From Burkholderia sp. S171 (GTDB lineage: Bacteria > Pseudomonadota > Gammaproteobacteria > Burkholderiales > Burkholderiaceae), in assembly GCF_009766085.1 (NCBI RefSeq), contig NZ_LMUF01000052.1, positions 366,392-430,391 of the forward strand: a stretch of 64,000 bases of DNA, read 5' to 3'. The number at the start of each line of letters is the position of its first letter. The stretch's first letter is position 1. A model generated the notes under the pieces. The model had not been told where the DNA came from, made no database searches, and worked only from the letters and a program-made list of their open reading frames with translations. Below are positions 9,154 through 17,280 of this stretch, one piece after another. Made by a program: the position numbers and the translations under genes.

Positions 9154-10083
9154 TCACGCACTCGTATAAGTCGCAAGATTCGCCCGCGTCATCGCGGCCT
9201 CCCCCTCCAGCCATTCGGCAAATTCCCGCAAGACCGGTGAAGGCGCCGGCCGCTCCGGATAGATCAGATAATACGAAGCCCCGCTAGGCACACAAAGCGA
9301 AAACGGCGTGATGATCCTCTGCGCCTGCAAGTCCTCTTCAATCAGCGATAAATCCCCGATCGTCACGCCTAAGCCCTGCATGGCAGATGAAATGGCGAGA
9401 TCGAGCGTATCGAAGTGCTGCGCTTTCGCCGATGGCAATCCCTTATACCCATACGCTTCCAGCCACCTGAGCCAGTCTCGCCGGTCACGCGTCGGATGCA
9501 ACAAAGTCTGATCGGCAAGATCATCCGGCGTTGCTGCGCCGACCTGCCCCGCCTTCCACAAACCCGGTGCACACACCGGCGTCAGCACTTCATCGAATAG
9601 ATGATGCGAACTCACGCCCTTAAGACTCACGCCCTTTGCGGTCGGCTGCCCGAATACGATGGCGGCATCGAACTGCTCGGCATTGAACTCCACCCCGTGC
9701 GACACCGCCGCCGTCACCTCGATCACCAGCTCTGGCCGCTCATTCTGCAAGCGGATCACACGCGGCAAGATCCAGCGCATCGCGCACGTGGGACATTTCA
9801 CCCGCAACGTGCCCGACTGCGCCCCGCTACGCTCCAGCGCCTCGGTAATCTGTGCCAAAGCTTGCTGCAAGGGCGCGAGCAATATCGCGCCATTTGGCGT
9901 CAGCGCCAGACCTCGCGGCTGGCGCACGAACAGCGCATAACCCAGATGCGACTCCAGCCCGGAAATCTGCCGGCTGACAGCGCCCTGCGTGATATTGAGA
10001 ACGTCGGCGGCATGGGTAAAGTTCAGTCGCTGCGCGACGACCGCGAAGGTTTTAAGCACATCCAAAGACGGCAGCTGTTTCAT
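9154..10083 (-). CDS. LysR family transcriptional regulator, GcvA-like
   Basis: The 309-residue protein has an N-terminal winged helix-turn-helix (about residues 5-65, with LNFTHAADVLNITQGAVSRQ) and a C-terminal periplasmic-binding-like effector domain. The sequence pattern resembles the GcvA group. I chose the ATG at 10081-10083; a frame beginning 11 codons earlier would run into the operator region. It is divergent from the aminotransferase gene, and the 124-base gap holds repeated GACAA/TTGTC half-sites, so it probably controls that gene and itself. Its inducer is likely an amino acid or keto acid, which is inference from the target gene. Confidence 0.88.
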   Translation of the reverse strand: MKQLPSLDVLKTFAVVAQRLNFTHAADVLNITQGAVSRQISGLESHLGYALFVRQPRGLALTPNGAILLAPLQQALAQITEALERSGAQSGTLRVKCPTCAMRWILPRVIRLQNERPELVIEVTAAVSHGVEFNAEQFDAAIVFGQPTAKGVSLKGVSSHHLFDEVLTPVCAPGLWKAGQVGAATPDDLADQTLLHPTRDRRDWLRWLEAYGYKGLPSAKAQHFDTLDLAISSAMQGLGVTIGDLSLIEEDLQAQRIITPFSLCVPSGASYYLIYPERPAPSPVLREFAEWLEGEAAMTRANLATYTSA

Positions 10084-10125
10084 TGTCGGATCTCGTAAGC
10101 CATGAGCTGGGTTCATGGCTAGTAT

Positions 10126-10175
10126 GACAAACTTTCGATTGTCCGCGGTTTATTGCTGCGGTCGAATGACAATCG
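10126..10175. promoter_or_regulatory. Candidate LysR operator region with GACAA/TTGTC half-sites
   Basis: Three related half-sites occur in the divergent gap: GACAA at 10126-10130, CGATTGTC at 10136-10143 and its exact inverted copy GACAATCG at 10168-10175. The first two form GACAA-N8-TTGTC and the last two an 8-24-8 inverted repeat. This arrangement fits a recognition and an activation site for the adjacent LysR protein. Confidence 0.45.
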
Positions 10176-10207
10176 ATACTCGAATTAGTCTTCCGGAGAC
10201 AACCGCC

Positions 10208-11362
10208 GTGAAAAGTGCCTGGACCCCCGCGTCAAAGCTGCCGAATGTCGGCACGACCATCTTTACCGTGATCGGCCAACTCGCCGAGGAACATCAGGCG
10301 CTGAATCTCTCGCAAGGCGCCCCGAATTTCGCATGTGATCCGAAACTGGTGGACAACGCGGCGCGAGCCATGCGCGCCGGGCATAACCAGTACGCGCCTA
10401 TGTCCGGCGTGCTTGCGCTGCGCGAAGCCCTCGCGCTGAAAACGCAGCAGCTCTACGGGGCCACCTACGACCCGGGCAGCGAAATCACCGTGGTGGCAAG
10501 CGCCAGCGAAGGGTTGTACGCCTCGATCAGCGCGCTCGTCCATCCTGGCGACGAAGTGATCTACTTCGAACCTTCCTTCGATAGCTACGGCCCCATCGTG
10601 CAATTGCAGGGTGCAACGCCCATCCCGATCAAGCTCTCGCCGGTGGATTTTCATATCGACTGGGATGAGGTGGCCGCCGCCATTACGCCGCGCACGCGGA
10701 TGATCATCATCAACTCGCCGCACAATCCTTCTGGCAGCGCGTTCACGGTTGAAGACATCAACCGCCTCACGGCACTGACGCGCGATTCGAAGATTATTGT
10801 GTTGTCGGATGAAGTGTACGAACACGTGGTGTTCGACGGCGCCCTGCATCACAGCATGGCGCGTTATCCGGCATTGGCCGAGCGCAGCGTGATCGTGTCG
10901 TCGTTCGGCAAGTCGTATCACGTGACGGGTTGGCGAGTTGGTTTCACGCTCGCCCCGGCCGAATTGACCAACGAAATTCGCAAGGTCCATCAGTTCATGA
11001 CCTTCGCCGCCGATACCCCCATGCAGATCGCATTTGCGGAAGCACTCGGCGACGCGTCGAGCTATCTCGGGCTCGGCGAGTTCTATCAGAAGAAACGCGA
11101 TCTCCTCGCCCAAGCGCTGAGCGGGTCACGCTTCGAACTTTTGCCGAGCGCGGGAAGCTTCTTTATGCTGGCGCGCTTCGGGGCGTTCTCCGATGAATCG
11201 GACAGCGACTTCGTGCTGCGCCTGATTCGCGAAACCCGCGTCGCGACCATTCCCTTGTCGGCGTTCTACACCGACGGCACGGACAACCGCATCATTCGCC
11301 TCAGCTTCGCCAAGGACGACGACACGCTGCGCGAAGGCGCACGTCGCTTGTGCGCGGTTTGA
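10208..11362 (+). CDS. PLP-dependent class I aminotransferase, methionine aminotransferase (YbdL)-like
   Basis: The product is a fold-type I aminotransferase that moves an amino group between an amino acid and a 2-oxo acid using pyridoxal phosphate. Visible hallmarks are LSQGAPNFACD near the start, the NSPHNPSG block, the LSDEVYEHV block and the Schiff-base lysine in SSFGKSYHVTGWRVG. I selected the GTG at 10208 because GGAG lies about 9 bases upstream and the resulting 384 residues match the usual length of YbdL-type methionine or kynurenine aminotransferases. Upstream ATG codons at 10115 and 10166 fall in the divergent operator region and lack ribosome binding sites. An amino-acid binding protein follows 52 bases downstream. 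Exact substrate is uncertain. Confidence 0.85.
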   Translation: MKSAWTPASKLPNVGTTIFTVIGQLAEEHQALNLSQGAPNFACDPKLVDNAARAMRAGHNQYAPMSGVLALREALALKTQQLYGATYDPGSEITVVASASEGLYASISALVHPGDEVIYFEPSFDSYGPIVQLQGATPIPIKLSPVDFHIDWDEVAAAITPRTRMIIINSPHNPSGSAFTVEDINRLTALTRDSKIIVLSDEVYEHVVFDGALHHSMARYPALAERSVIVSSFGKSYHVTGWRVGFTLAPAELTNEIRKVHQFMTFAADTPMQIAFAEALGDASSYLGLGEFYQKKRDLLAQALSGSRFELLPSAGSFFMLARFGAFSDESDSDFVLRLIRETRVATIPLSAFYTDGTDNRIIRLSFAKDDDTLREGARRLCAV

Positions 11363-11414
11363 CGCGGTCAATGCTGCCTCGAACATTCAACTTCTACCAA
11401 GAGAGACACGCTCC

Positions 11415-12209
11415 ATGAAAAAAACCGTCCGCGCTCTGTCGGCCGCCCTTTTGATCGCCTCGTCGTTGTGCAGCGCCGCCGTGTACGCCGCCGAATCCGA
11501 TACCTTGCGTTACGGTGTGGAAGCGCAATATCCGCCGTTCGAATCGAAAGCGGCATCCGGTGAATTGCAGGGGCTGGATATCGATGTCGGCAATGCGGTG
11601 TGCGCCACGGCGAAGATGAAATGCGCGTGGATCGAGACCTCGTTCGACGGGTTGATCCCGGCGTTGCAGGGCCGCAAATTCGATGCAATCAATTCCGCGA
11701 TGAACGCGACCGATCAGCGCCGCCAGGCCATCGACTTCACGACGGTCGTGTATCGCGTGCCCACGCAACTGATTGCGAAGACGGGTAGCGGGCTCGAGCC
11801 GACGCCGGCATCGCTGAAGGGCAAGAACATCGGCGTGTTGCAGGGTTCGATCCAGGAAAATTTCGCCAAGGCGCATTGGGCGAATGCGGGCGTGAACGTG
11901 GTGCCGTACCAGGATCAGAACCAGGCTTATACGGATCTGAAGGCCGGCCGTCTTGACGGCACGCTCGTACTCTCTGCCGCCGGACAAACGGGCTTCCTGT
12001 CGAAGCCGGACGGCGCGGGATACAGCTTTGTAGGCGGCCCGGTCAGCGACGACAAGATCCTGGGCAGCGGCATTGCATTTGGCATCCGCAAGGGCGACGA
12101 TGCGTTGAAGCAGCGTCTGAACACAGCCATCGCGAAGCTCAAGGCGGACGGAACGATTGCGAAGTTCGCGAAGAAGTACCTCGGCGACATCGACGTGTCA
12201 GCAAAATAA
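11415..12209 (+). CDS. Polar amino acid ABC transporter substrate-binding protein (family 3)
   Basis: This 264-residue periplasmic protein has a Sec signal peptide ending at about residue 27 (AVYAAES) and the type II binding fold of HisJ/ArgT proteins. Signature segments include LRYGVEAQYPPFE, GLDIDVGNAVCA, FDGLIPALQGRKFDAI and, near the end, the GIAFGIRKGD block with a terminal KYLGDI. Residues of this kind bind basic or polar amino acids. It lies 52 bases after the aminotransferase gene and probably shares its transcript, but no permease or ATPase genes follow, so partner components must be encoded elsewhere. Confidence 0.88.
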   Translation: MKKTVRALSAALLIASSLCSAAVYAAESDTLRYGVEAQYPPFESKAASGELQGLDIDVGNAVCATAKMKCAWIETSFDGLIPALQGRKFDAINSAMNATDQRRQAIDFTTVVYRVPTQLIAKTGSGLEPTPASLKGKNIGVLQGSIQENFAKAHWANAGVNVVPYQDQNQAYTDLKAGRLDGTLVLSAAGQTGFLSKPDGAGYSFVGGPVSDDKILGSGIAFGIRKGDDALKQRLNTAIAKLKADGTIAKFAKKYLGDIDVSAK

Positions 12210-12385
12210 AGTGGCCTGAAAAGGCGATATCCGAAGTCGACGGAAGGGCCGCTCGCGGCTTGATAGCTGGATGAAAGCCGCAGCGTGATCAGCGAGGTTT
12301 TTTGAACGCTGGCACACTGCGGCCTTCGTCGTTGGCACAATCGGCCGCTGTGTTGCATCGGGTGGCCGCTTTATCCGGATATCCC

Positions 12386-13954
12386 ATGAGCACTGCGCCC
12401 GCCGCACCGCCTGCGCCTTCCCCGCCGCCGTTGAAAGGTGGCCAACTGGTTCTCGCGACCATTGCCGTGGCGCTCGCCACGTTCATGAACGTGCTCGACT
12501 CATCGATCGCGAACGTCGCTATCCCGACTATTTCCGGCAATCTCGGCGTTTCCGTCGATGAAGGCACGTGGGTCGTGACGGTATTCGCCGCGGCCAATGC
12601 CGTGTCCATTCCCCTGACCGGGTGGCTGACTCAGCGCATTGGGCAGATCAAGCTGTTTGTTGGCGCAATCTTGTTATTCGTGATTTCTTCGTGGCTTTGC
12701 GGGCTTGCGCCAACACTGCCGATCCTGCTCGCCGCGCGGGTTTTGCAAGGCGCCGTTGCCGGGCCGTTGATTCCGCTGTCGCAGGCGATCTTGCTGGGTT
12801 CGTATCCCAAGGAGAAAGCGTCGATGGCGCTTTCCCTTTGGGCGATGACCGCCGTTGTCGGGCCGATTGCCGGGCCGGCTTTAGGCGGCTGGATTACCGA
12901 CAGCTACAGCTGGTCGTGGATCTTCTATATCAACATTCCTGTGGGGCTTTTTGCCGCCAGCGTGACCTGGTTTATTTACAAGTCGCGTGAATCGGCCACG
13001 CGTAAAGCACCTATCGACACGGTCGGACTCATGTTGCTGATTGCGTGGGTGGCATCGCTGCAAATCATGCTCGATAAAGGCCGCGACCTCGACTGGTTTT
13101 CATCGCCGGTGATCGTCTGGCTGGGCATCATTGCGGTGATTGCTTTTGCATTCTTCGTGGTCTGGGAATTGACCGAAAAGAATCCGGTCGTGGATTTACG
13201 CCTGTTCGCGGGACGCAATTTCTTCGGCGGCACGGTCGCCATTTCCGTGGCTTACGGCGTGTTCTTCGGCAATCTGGTGCTATTGCCGCAATGGATGCAG
13301 CAATACCTCAATTACCGTTCCGTCGATGCCGGGTTGGTGACGGCGCCATTGGGGATCTTTGCGGTGATTCTCGCGCCGGTAATGGGCCGCGTTTTGCCGC
13401 GCACTGATGCGCGCGTGGTGGCGACCATGGCGTTTATTGGCTTCGCGATTGTGTTTTATATGCGCTCGAAGTATGTGATTCAAATCGATACCTGGCATCT
13501 GGTCCTGCCTACGCTTTTGCAGGGTATCCCAATGGCGCTGTTTTTCGTGCCGTTGACGTCGATTATCTTGTCGGGACTGCCGCCGTCAAAAATTCCTGCC
13601 GCTGCGGGCTTATCGAATTTCGCGCGGGTGTTTTGTGGCGCGGTCGGAACGTCGCTGTGCGGCAATGCGTGGACCAATCGCATTGCGCTTCATCACGAAC
13701 GGCTGACGGAGCAGGCTAATGTGAATAATCCGCTGTTCTTACAGTCACTGCAGGCATCGCAAGGGGTGTTGAATGTCAACGAAGCTCAGGCGCGCGGGTT
13801 ATTCGATTTCACGGTGAATACGCAAGCCGCAATGATGGGGCTGAACGACATCTTCTTTGCTTCCGCGGTTATTTTCATTCTGATTATTCCGCTCATCTGG
13901 ATTACGAAGCGGGCGAAAGGCGGCGGGGGCGGAGCGGCGGCGGGCGCGCATTGA
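12386..13954 (+). CDS. DHA2-family multidrug efflux MFS transporter, EmrB/QacA-like
   Basis: The 522-residue inner-membrane protein belongs to the 14-helix DHA2 drug:proton antiporters. The first helix carries the typical ATFMNVLDSSIANVAIPTI block, and helix 5 carries the antiporter motif C region around GPIAGPALGGWI. The C-terminus ends in a Gly-Ala-rich tail. I start at the ATG at 12386, where a GGAT lies about 6 bases upstream; an earlier start would add a non-conserved 28-residue leader. No EmrA-type adaptor gene is adjacent, so it may act alone at the inner membrane or with an adaptor encoded elsewhere. Confidence 0.85.
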   Translation: MSTAPAAPPAPSPPPLKGGQLVLATIAVALATFMNVLDSSIANVAIPTISGNLGVSVDEGTWVVTVFAAANAVSIPLTGWLTQRIGQIKLFVGAILLFVISSWLCGLAPTLPILLAARVLQGAVAGPLIPLSQAILLGSYPKEKASMALSLWAMTAVVGPIAGPALGGWITDSYSWSWIFYINIPVGLFAASVTWFIYKSRESATRKAPIDTVGLMLLIAWVASLQIMLDKGRDLDWFSSPVIVWLGIIAVIAFAFFVVWELTEKNPVVDLRLFAGRNFFGGTVAISVAYGVFFGNLVLLPQWMQQYLNYRSVDAGLVTAPLGIFAVILAPVMGRVLPRTDARVVATMAFIGFAIVFYMRSKYVIQIDTWHLVLPTLLQGIPMALFFVPLTSIILSGLPPSKIPAAAGLSNFARVFCGAVGTSLCGNAWTNRIALHHERLTEQANVNNPLFLQSLQASQGVLNVNEAQARGLFDFTVNTQAAMMGLNDIFFASAVIFILIIPLIWITKRAKGGGGGAAAGAH

Positions 13955-13986
13955 GGTTTGTGCGGTGTTGGCTGGCATTTGGGATT

Positions 13987-14012
13987 GGGGTGGTCCTTTG
14001 GAGGTCCACCCC
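13987..14012. terminator. Bidirectional terminator-like hairpin between convergent genes
   Basis: GGGGTGGTCCT pairs with AGGTCCACCCC with a single mismatch and a loop of four bases. It lies between the 3' ends of the DHA2 gene and the MazF gene. A T-run is absent, but position and stem strength make a terminator the best explanation. Confidence 0.55.
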
Positions 14013-14112
14013 ATGTGATCCGCGTTCGGAAAGCATGAAGCTCGTAGTTCAACCCCGCATTGCGACGGCTCAGCAGCAGCTTGAGCCAAGTCGCTTCGCT
14101 TGATCTTATTTC

Positions 14113-14478
14113 CTATTCGCAAATCGCGATAATCTGGTTCAACTGCTCGCACGCTGCCGCAAACACCTCATCGGGTGCACGCTTCCACGGATGCGCCTTT
14201 GCTCCTCGCGCTCGCCAGTCAAAAGACTTGGGCTGGTGTCCAAGCACGTAGCTCGTAACGTTTTTCGGCCCCTGAAACTTGATTGCAAACGGATTTGTGT
14301 CGTTGAACGCGGCTGTCGTCATGGGAAGTCCAATAACAATCCCGGTGCGCTCGTTGAATGGCTTCGGTGACAAAACCAGCATTGGGTGCATATCCTTCAT
14401 CTTGCGGCCAACCTGAGGGTTGCAGTCAATCCAGATAATGTCGCGTCGATCCGGCGCCCACGAAGCTGCTGCCATCAA
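14113..14478 (-). CDS. mazF: MazF/PemK-family endoribonuclease toxin
   Basis: MazF toxins are small ribosome-independent mRNA interferases with an SH3-like fold. The 121-residue product shows the family pattern: DIIWIDCNPQVG near residues 13-24, HPMLVLSP at 31-38, the FNERTGIVIGLPMTT block and the SFDWRARGAKAH segment that matches the SIAWRARGA of E. coli MazF. Aligning by eye, the catalytic arginine of E. coli MazF (Arg29, in HRP) is replaced by His31 and Glu24 by Lys26, while the catalytic threonine (MTT) is kept. Activity might therefore be altered. The start codon overlaps the antitoxin stop by 4 bases, so translation is coupled. Confidence 0.85.
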   Translation of the reverse strand: MMAAASWAPDRRDIIWIDCNPQVGRKMKDMHPMLVLSPKPFNERTGIVIGLPMTTAAFNDTNPFAIKFQGPKNVTSYVLGHQPKSFDWRARGAKAHPWKRAPDEVFAAACEQLNQIIAICE

Positions 14479-14729
14479 AACTCCTCCGCGCCGATGCGGC
14501 CCGTGGCCATCGCCTCACCACCGTGCGTTGCAGGATCAAATTTCGCCAGTTTCTCGGCGAGCGTGAGCTGGCGAGGACCCACCGGCTTCACCGTCACGCC
14601 AATCTCGTCTGTCGACACCTCGACCTCCTGACCGACCTCGAAATGCGCCGAGCGCGCGATAGCGGCGGGGATGCGGACAGCCAGGCTGTTTCCCCACTGC
14701 TGGATCGTGAGCGTTGCTGTTTTCGCCAT
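14475..14729 (-). CDS. mazE: MazE-family antitoxin (AbrB/SpoVT fold)
   Basis: This 84-residue protein has a swapped-hairpin AbrB-type DNA-binding domain in its first 50 residues (TLTIQQWGNSLAVRIPAAIA, then EVGQEVEV) and an acidic, flexible C-terminus (AEKLAKFDPATHGGE) that in the family wraps around the toxin. The ATG at 14727-14729 has GGGAGG about 9 bases upstream. It precedes mazF with a 4-base overlap, the normal MazE-MazF order. It should both neutralise the toxin and repress the pair through the palindromes just upstream. Confidence 0.9.
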   Translation of the reverse strand: MAKTATLTIQQWGNSLAVRIPAAIARSAHFEVGQEVEVSTDEIGVTVKPVGPRQLTLAEKLAKFDPATHGGEAMATGRIGAEEF

Positions 14730-14753
14730 AATGCCGACCTCCCATAAACGTTG

Positions 14754-14798
14754 AGACAAGTCTATACGTTTTACAGGGAGGTTTCAACATGTCTAGAC
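14754..14798 (-). promoter_or_regulatory. Candidate mazEF promoter and palindromic operator
   Basis: On the minus strand TTGAAA (14782-14787) and TATAGA (14761-14766) form a possible -35/-10 pair with a short 15-bp spacer. Two palindromes, AGACAAGTCT at 14754-14763 and GTCTAGAC at 14791-14798, flank it and share AGAC/GTCT half-sites. MazE proteins commonly bind such alternating palindromes over their own promoter. The short spacer lowers confidence in the exact promoter elements. Confidence 0.4.
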
Positions 14799-14846
14799 GA
14801 CGGTGCAAGCACCCTGTTGATGGTGTCAGCGGAGTAACACCGATCC

Positions 14847-16511
14847 CTACCCCTTCCGAAACGTAATATGCGAAACCCTCCGCACCATCAGCACCGCCGA
14901 TAACGCCGCTACCGCGGTCAGCGCCACGCCAATGTGAATCGACTGAACGAGCACCTCACGAGCGCTCTCGATCATCGCCGGTCCATCCAGCCCGGCCGGC
15001 ACCAGATCGGCCAGCAACTTCCCCCGCAACACGGAATCAATCAGGATCCGCGGATCGGCAAATCGCGGCAACCACGCGGTACTCGCCGGCTCGCCAAGCA
15101 CCCGCAGCGTGCGCGTAATCACGTCGCGGTAATGATGCTGCACGATCACCGCGACCACGCTCGTCCCAAGCATCCCGCCCACCATTCGAGTGGACTGCAG
15201 CAACGCCGTGGTAATGCCAAAGCGCTCACGCCCGGCAATCTCCTGCCCGAATACGTTCAGGTTATTCAGCACGAATCCGAGGCCAATACCAATGCCCGCC
15301 ATCGGAATCTCGATCCAGATATGCGGCGTGGAAGCATCGGCAAACGCCAGCGCAATGCACGCGAATAGCAGCAGCGTGAATCCAATCGACAAGATAAACG
15401 TAGGCTTGCGCAAATGAATCACAATGCGCGTGTTGATAAAACTGCCGATGGCAATAAACATCGCAATCGGCGTAGCCAGTAACCCAGCCTCCTGCGGCGA
15501 TAAACCAAAACCGCCCTGCAGCAAAAGCGGCGCAAAAAAGATCAACGAAAACATCACGAAACCCGACAGCATCGACAGCGTAAATAACGTAACAAGCTGT
15601 GGGTCTTTGAAGAGGTCGAGCGGAATGATCGGATGCGTCGCGCGACGCTCGCATATCAGCAACGCCACCGCGCCGCCCGCCACGCACGCAGCCAACGCCA
15701 CGTTCCCCACGGTCAGGCCGCTCTTCGGCACAGCCTCAATGAATGCCTGCAGGCCGCCCAGCACGAGAGCAACCAGCACCGCGCCCAGCCAGTCGATCTT
15801 CACCGCCCCCTCGCGCGGCCGATGGAAATTCGGCAAATGCGCCCAGATGAAATAAAACGCGGCAATCCCCACCGGCAGGTTGATCAGGAACGTCGACCGC
15901 CATCCCCAATGTTCACTCATCCAGCCGCCCAACGACGGCCCCGCCGCCGTCCCGATCCCATACGACGCCGCCATCACCACCTGCCAGCGCACCCGCAAAC
16001 GCGGATCGGGAAAGAGATCGGGAATGGACGCGAACGCCGTGCCGACCATCATCCCTCCGCCCACGCCCTGCAAACCACGCGCGATGACCAGGAACAACAT
16101 GTCGTTGGCGACGCCGCACAGCACCGAGGCCGCAGTGAACGTGATCACCGCGGCAATCACGAACCGCTTCCGGCCGAAATAATCGCCAAGCCGGCCGAAT
16201 ACTGGCACCGTCACAACCGATGCCAGCAAATACGCGCTCGCAATCCACGCGTAATACTCGAAACCATGCAATTCCGCGACGATCGACGGCAGCGCGGTAC
16301 TGACTACAGTCTGGTCAAGCGCGACCAGCATGTTGACCAGACCGATGCCGAGCATCGCTAGGAGAGCGTTACGGAAAGGCAGTGCGGAGGCGGATTCGTA
16401 CGGGGGCGGGGAAGCAGACTGCGGGGCGGATTCAGACACGGGCTGGGGACTAGAAGAGTAAAAATAGAGGTAAACGATAGCAACATCACGCCCCGGATTG
16501 TATGACGTCAT
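14847..16511 (-). CDS. DHA2-family MFS efflux transporter (14-helix type)
   Basis: The 554-residue protein is a drug:proton antiporter of the major facilitator superfamily. The first helix contains GLVNMLVALDQTVVSTALPSI, the loop between helices 2 and 3 contains GRLGDYFGRKR (motif A), and helix 5 contains GPSLGGW (motif C). A Pro/Ser-rich cytoplasmic stretch of about 45 residues precedes the first helix, so the true start could be a little further downstream, but no better-supported ATG was seen. It is divergent from the universal stress protein gene. Substrates cannot be predicted; it differs from the other DHA2 protein of the window at 12386-13954. Confidence 0.83.
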   Translation of the reverse strand: MTSYNPGRDVAIVYLYFYSSSPQPVSESAPQSASPPPYESASALPFRNALLAMLGIGLVNMLVALDQTVVSTALPSIVAELHGFEYYAWIASAYLLASVVTVPVFGRLGDYFGRKRFVIAAVITFTAASVLCGVANDMLFLVIARGLQGVGGGMMVGTAFASIPDLFPDPRLRVRWQVVMAASYGIGTAAGPSLGGWMSEHWGWRSTFLINLPVGIAAFYFIWAHLPNFHRPREGAVKIDWLGAVLVALVLGGLQAFIEAVPKSGLTVGNVALAACVAGGAVALLICERRATHPIIPLDLFKDPQLVTLFTLSMLSGFVMFSLIFFAPLLLQGGFGLSPQEAGLLATPIAMFIAIGSFINTRIVIHLRKPTFILSIGFTLLLFACIALAFADASTPHIWIEIPMAGIGIGLGFVLNNLNVFGQEIAGRERFGITTALLQSTRMVGGMLGTSVVAVIVQHHYRDVITRTLRVLGEPASTAWLPRFADPRILIDSVLRGKLLADLVPAGLDGPAMIESAREVLVQSIHIGVALTAVAALSAVLMVRRVSHITFRKG

Positions 16512-16607
16512 TATTTCGTCCGGTTGGTCAGGATCGAAGGGTTGTCGACAAAGGGAACATTAATCGGATCATTACTGTCGTACATTTGTAAGCCGGGCAA
16601 TCAGGTG

Positions 16608-16638
16608 CGACGGTTTTCATCGACTAAAAAAACCGTCG
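16608..16638 (+). other. 10-bp perfect stem-loop in the leader of the universal stress gene
   Basis: CGACGGTTTT at 16608-16617 pairs exactly with AAAACCGTCG at 16629-16638 across an 11-base loop. The 3' arm ends 30 bases before the start codon of the universal stress gene and is followed by a short TTT. It could be a protein-binding palindrome, a weak attenuator or a leader structure affecting translation. Confidence 0.4.
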
Positions 16639-16668
16639 TTTGCATTTCAATCGCTGAAGGAGAACCGC

Positions 16669-17145
16669 ATGTTCAAACGAATCGTCGTGGCTATTGACGG
16701 CAGCCGCACCTCGCGCCGCGCATTCGAATCCGCGCTCGAACTCGCCGCCACGCACGGCGCGGTGCTGCAGCCCTATTACGTCGTCGAAAACGCGCCGGTC
16801 TATTACGACGTGCCCGGCTACGACCCCTCCATCCTGCGCGACGAGCTCGCCGACCAGGGCGCCAAACTCGCCGACGAAGCGAACGCCGAGATAAAACAGC
16901 GCGGCGTGCAAGGCGCAGTGGTGATCGCCGAGGGTTCGTCAGTGGATGATGTCGCGGAGATGGTGCTGGCCGCCGCCGCTGCGTTCAACGCGGACCTGCT
17001 GGTGATGGGCACGCACGGCCGCAAAGGCTTCCAGCGGCTGATACTTGGCAGTGTCGCGGAACGGTGCCTGCGCCAGGCGACGCTGCCGGTATTGCTGATT
17101 CCGGCAGCATCCGGCACCGACGCGGGGCCTGACTTAAAGGGATAA
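16669..17145 (+). CDS. Universal stress protein, UspA family
   Basis: The 158-residue cytoplasmic protein has the Rossmann-like Usp fold. It opens with KRIVVAIDGSRTSRRAFESAL, the usual first strand and helix. It closes with the nucleotide-binding pattern GTHGRKGFQRLILGSVAE followed by LRQATLPVLLIP (about residues 118-148), which indicates the ATP-binding subclass. AAGGAG lies about 8 bases before the ATG. Genes of this type are often induced by oxygen limitation or stationary phase, and an FNR homologue is encoded just downstream in the same direction, but no FNR box was found in front of this gene. Confidence 0.92.
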   Translation: MFKRIVVAIDGSRTSRRAFESALELAATHGAVLQPYYVVENAPVYYDVPGYDPSILRDELADQGAKLADEANAEIKQRGVQGAVVIAEGSSVDDVAEMVLAAAAAFNADLLVMGTHGRKGFQRLILGSVAERCLRQATLPVLLIPAASGTDAGPDLKG

Positions 17146-17243
17146 AGCGCCGCGGCGGGGCGTGCGAGTGGGCAAGCCGGCGACGGCATTCTCACGCGAC
17201 GTTTTGCCACCCGGGAGTGGATCGCATCGATGGGACAATTTCC

Positions 17244-17257
17244 TTGTTCCAGATCAA
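17244..17257 (+). promoter_or_regulatory. FNR box in front of fnr
   Basis: TTGTTCCAGATCAA matches the FNR consensus TTGAT-N4-ATCAA at 9 of 10 defined positions. Its centre lies about 30 bases upstream of the fnr ATG, close enough to overlap the core promoter, so autorepression by FNR is the likely role. This is a direct sequence match; the regulatory sign is inferred. Confidence 0.65.
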
Positions 17258-17280
17258 AACGAACTAAAAGCGAGCGAACC

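Noticed and set aside
16542..16551. The palindrome TTGTCGACAA between the second DHA2 gene and the universal stress gene as an operator
   Set aside because: Ten bases of palindrome are expected by chance in a window of this size, and no regulator gene is adjacent.
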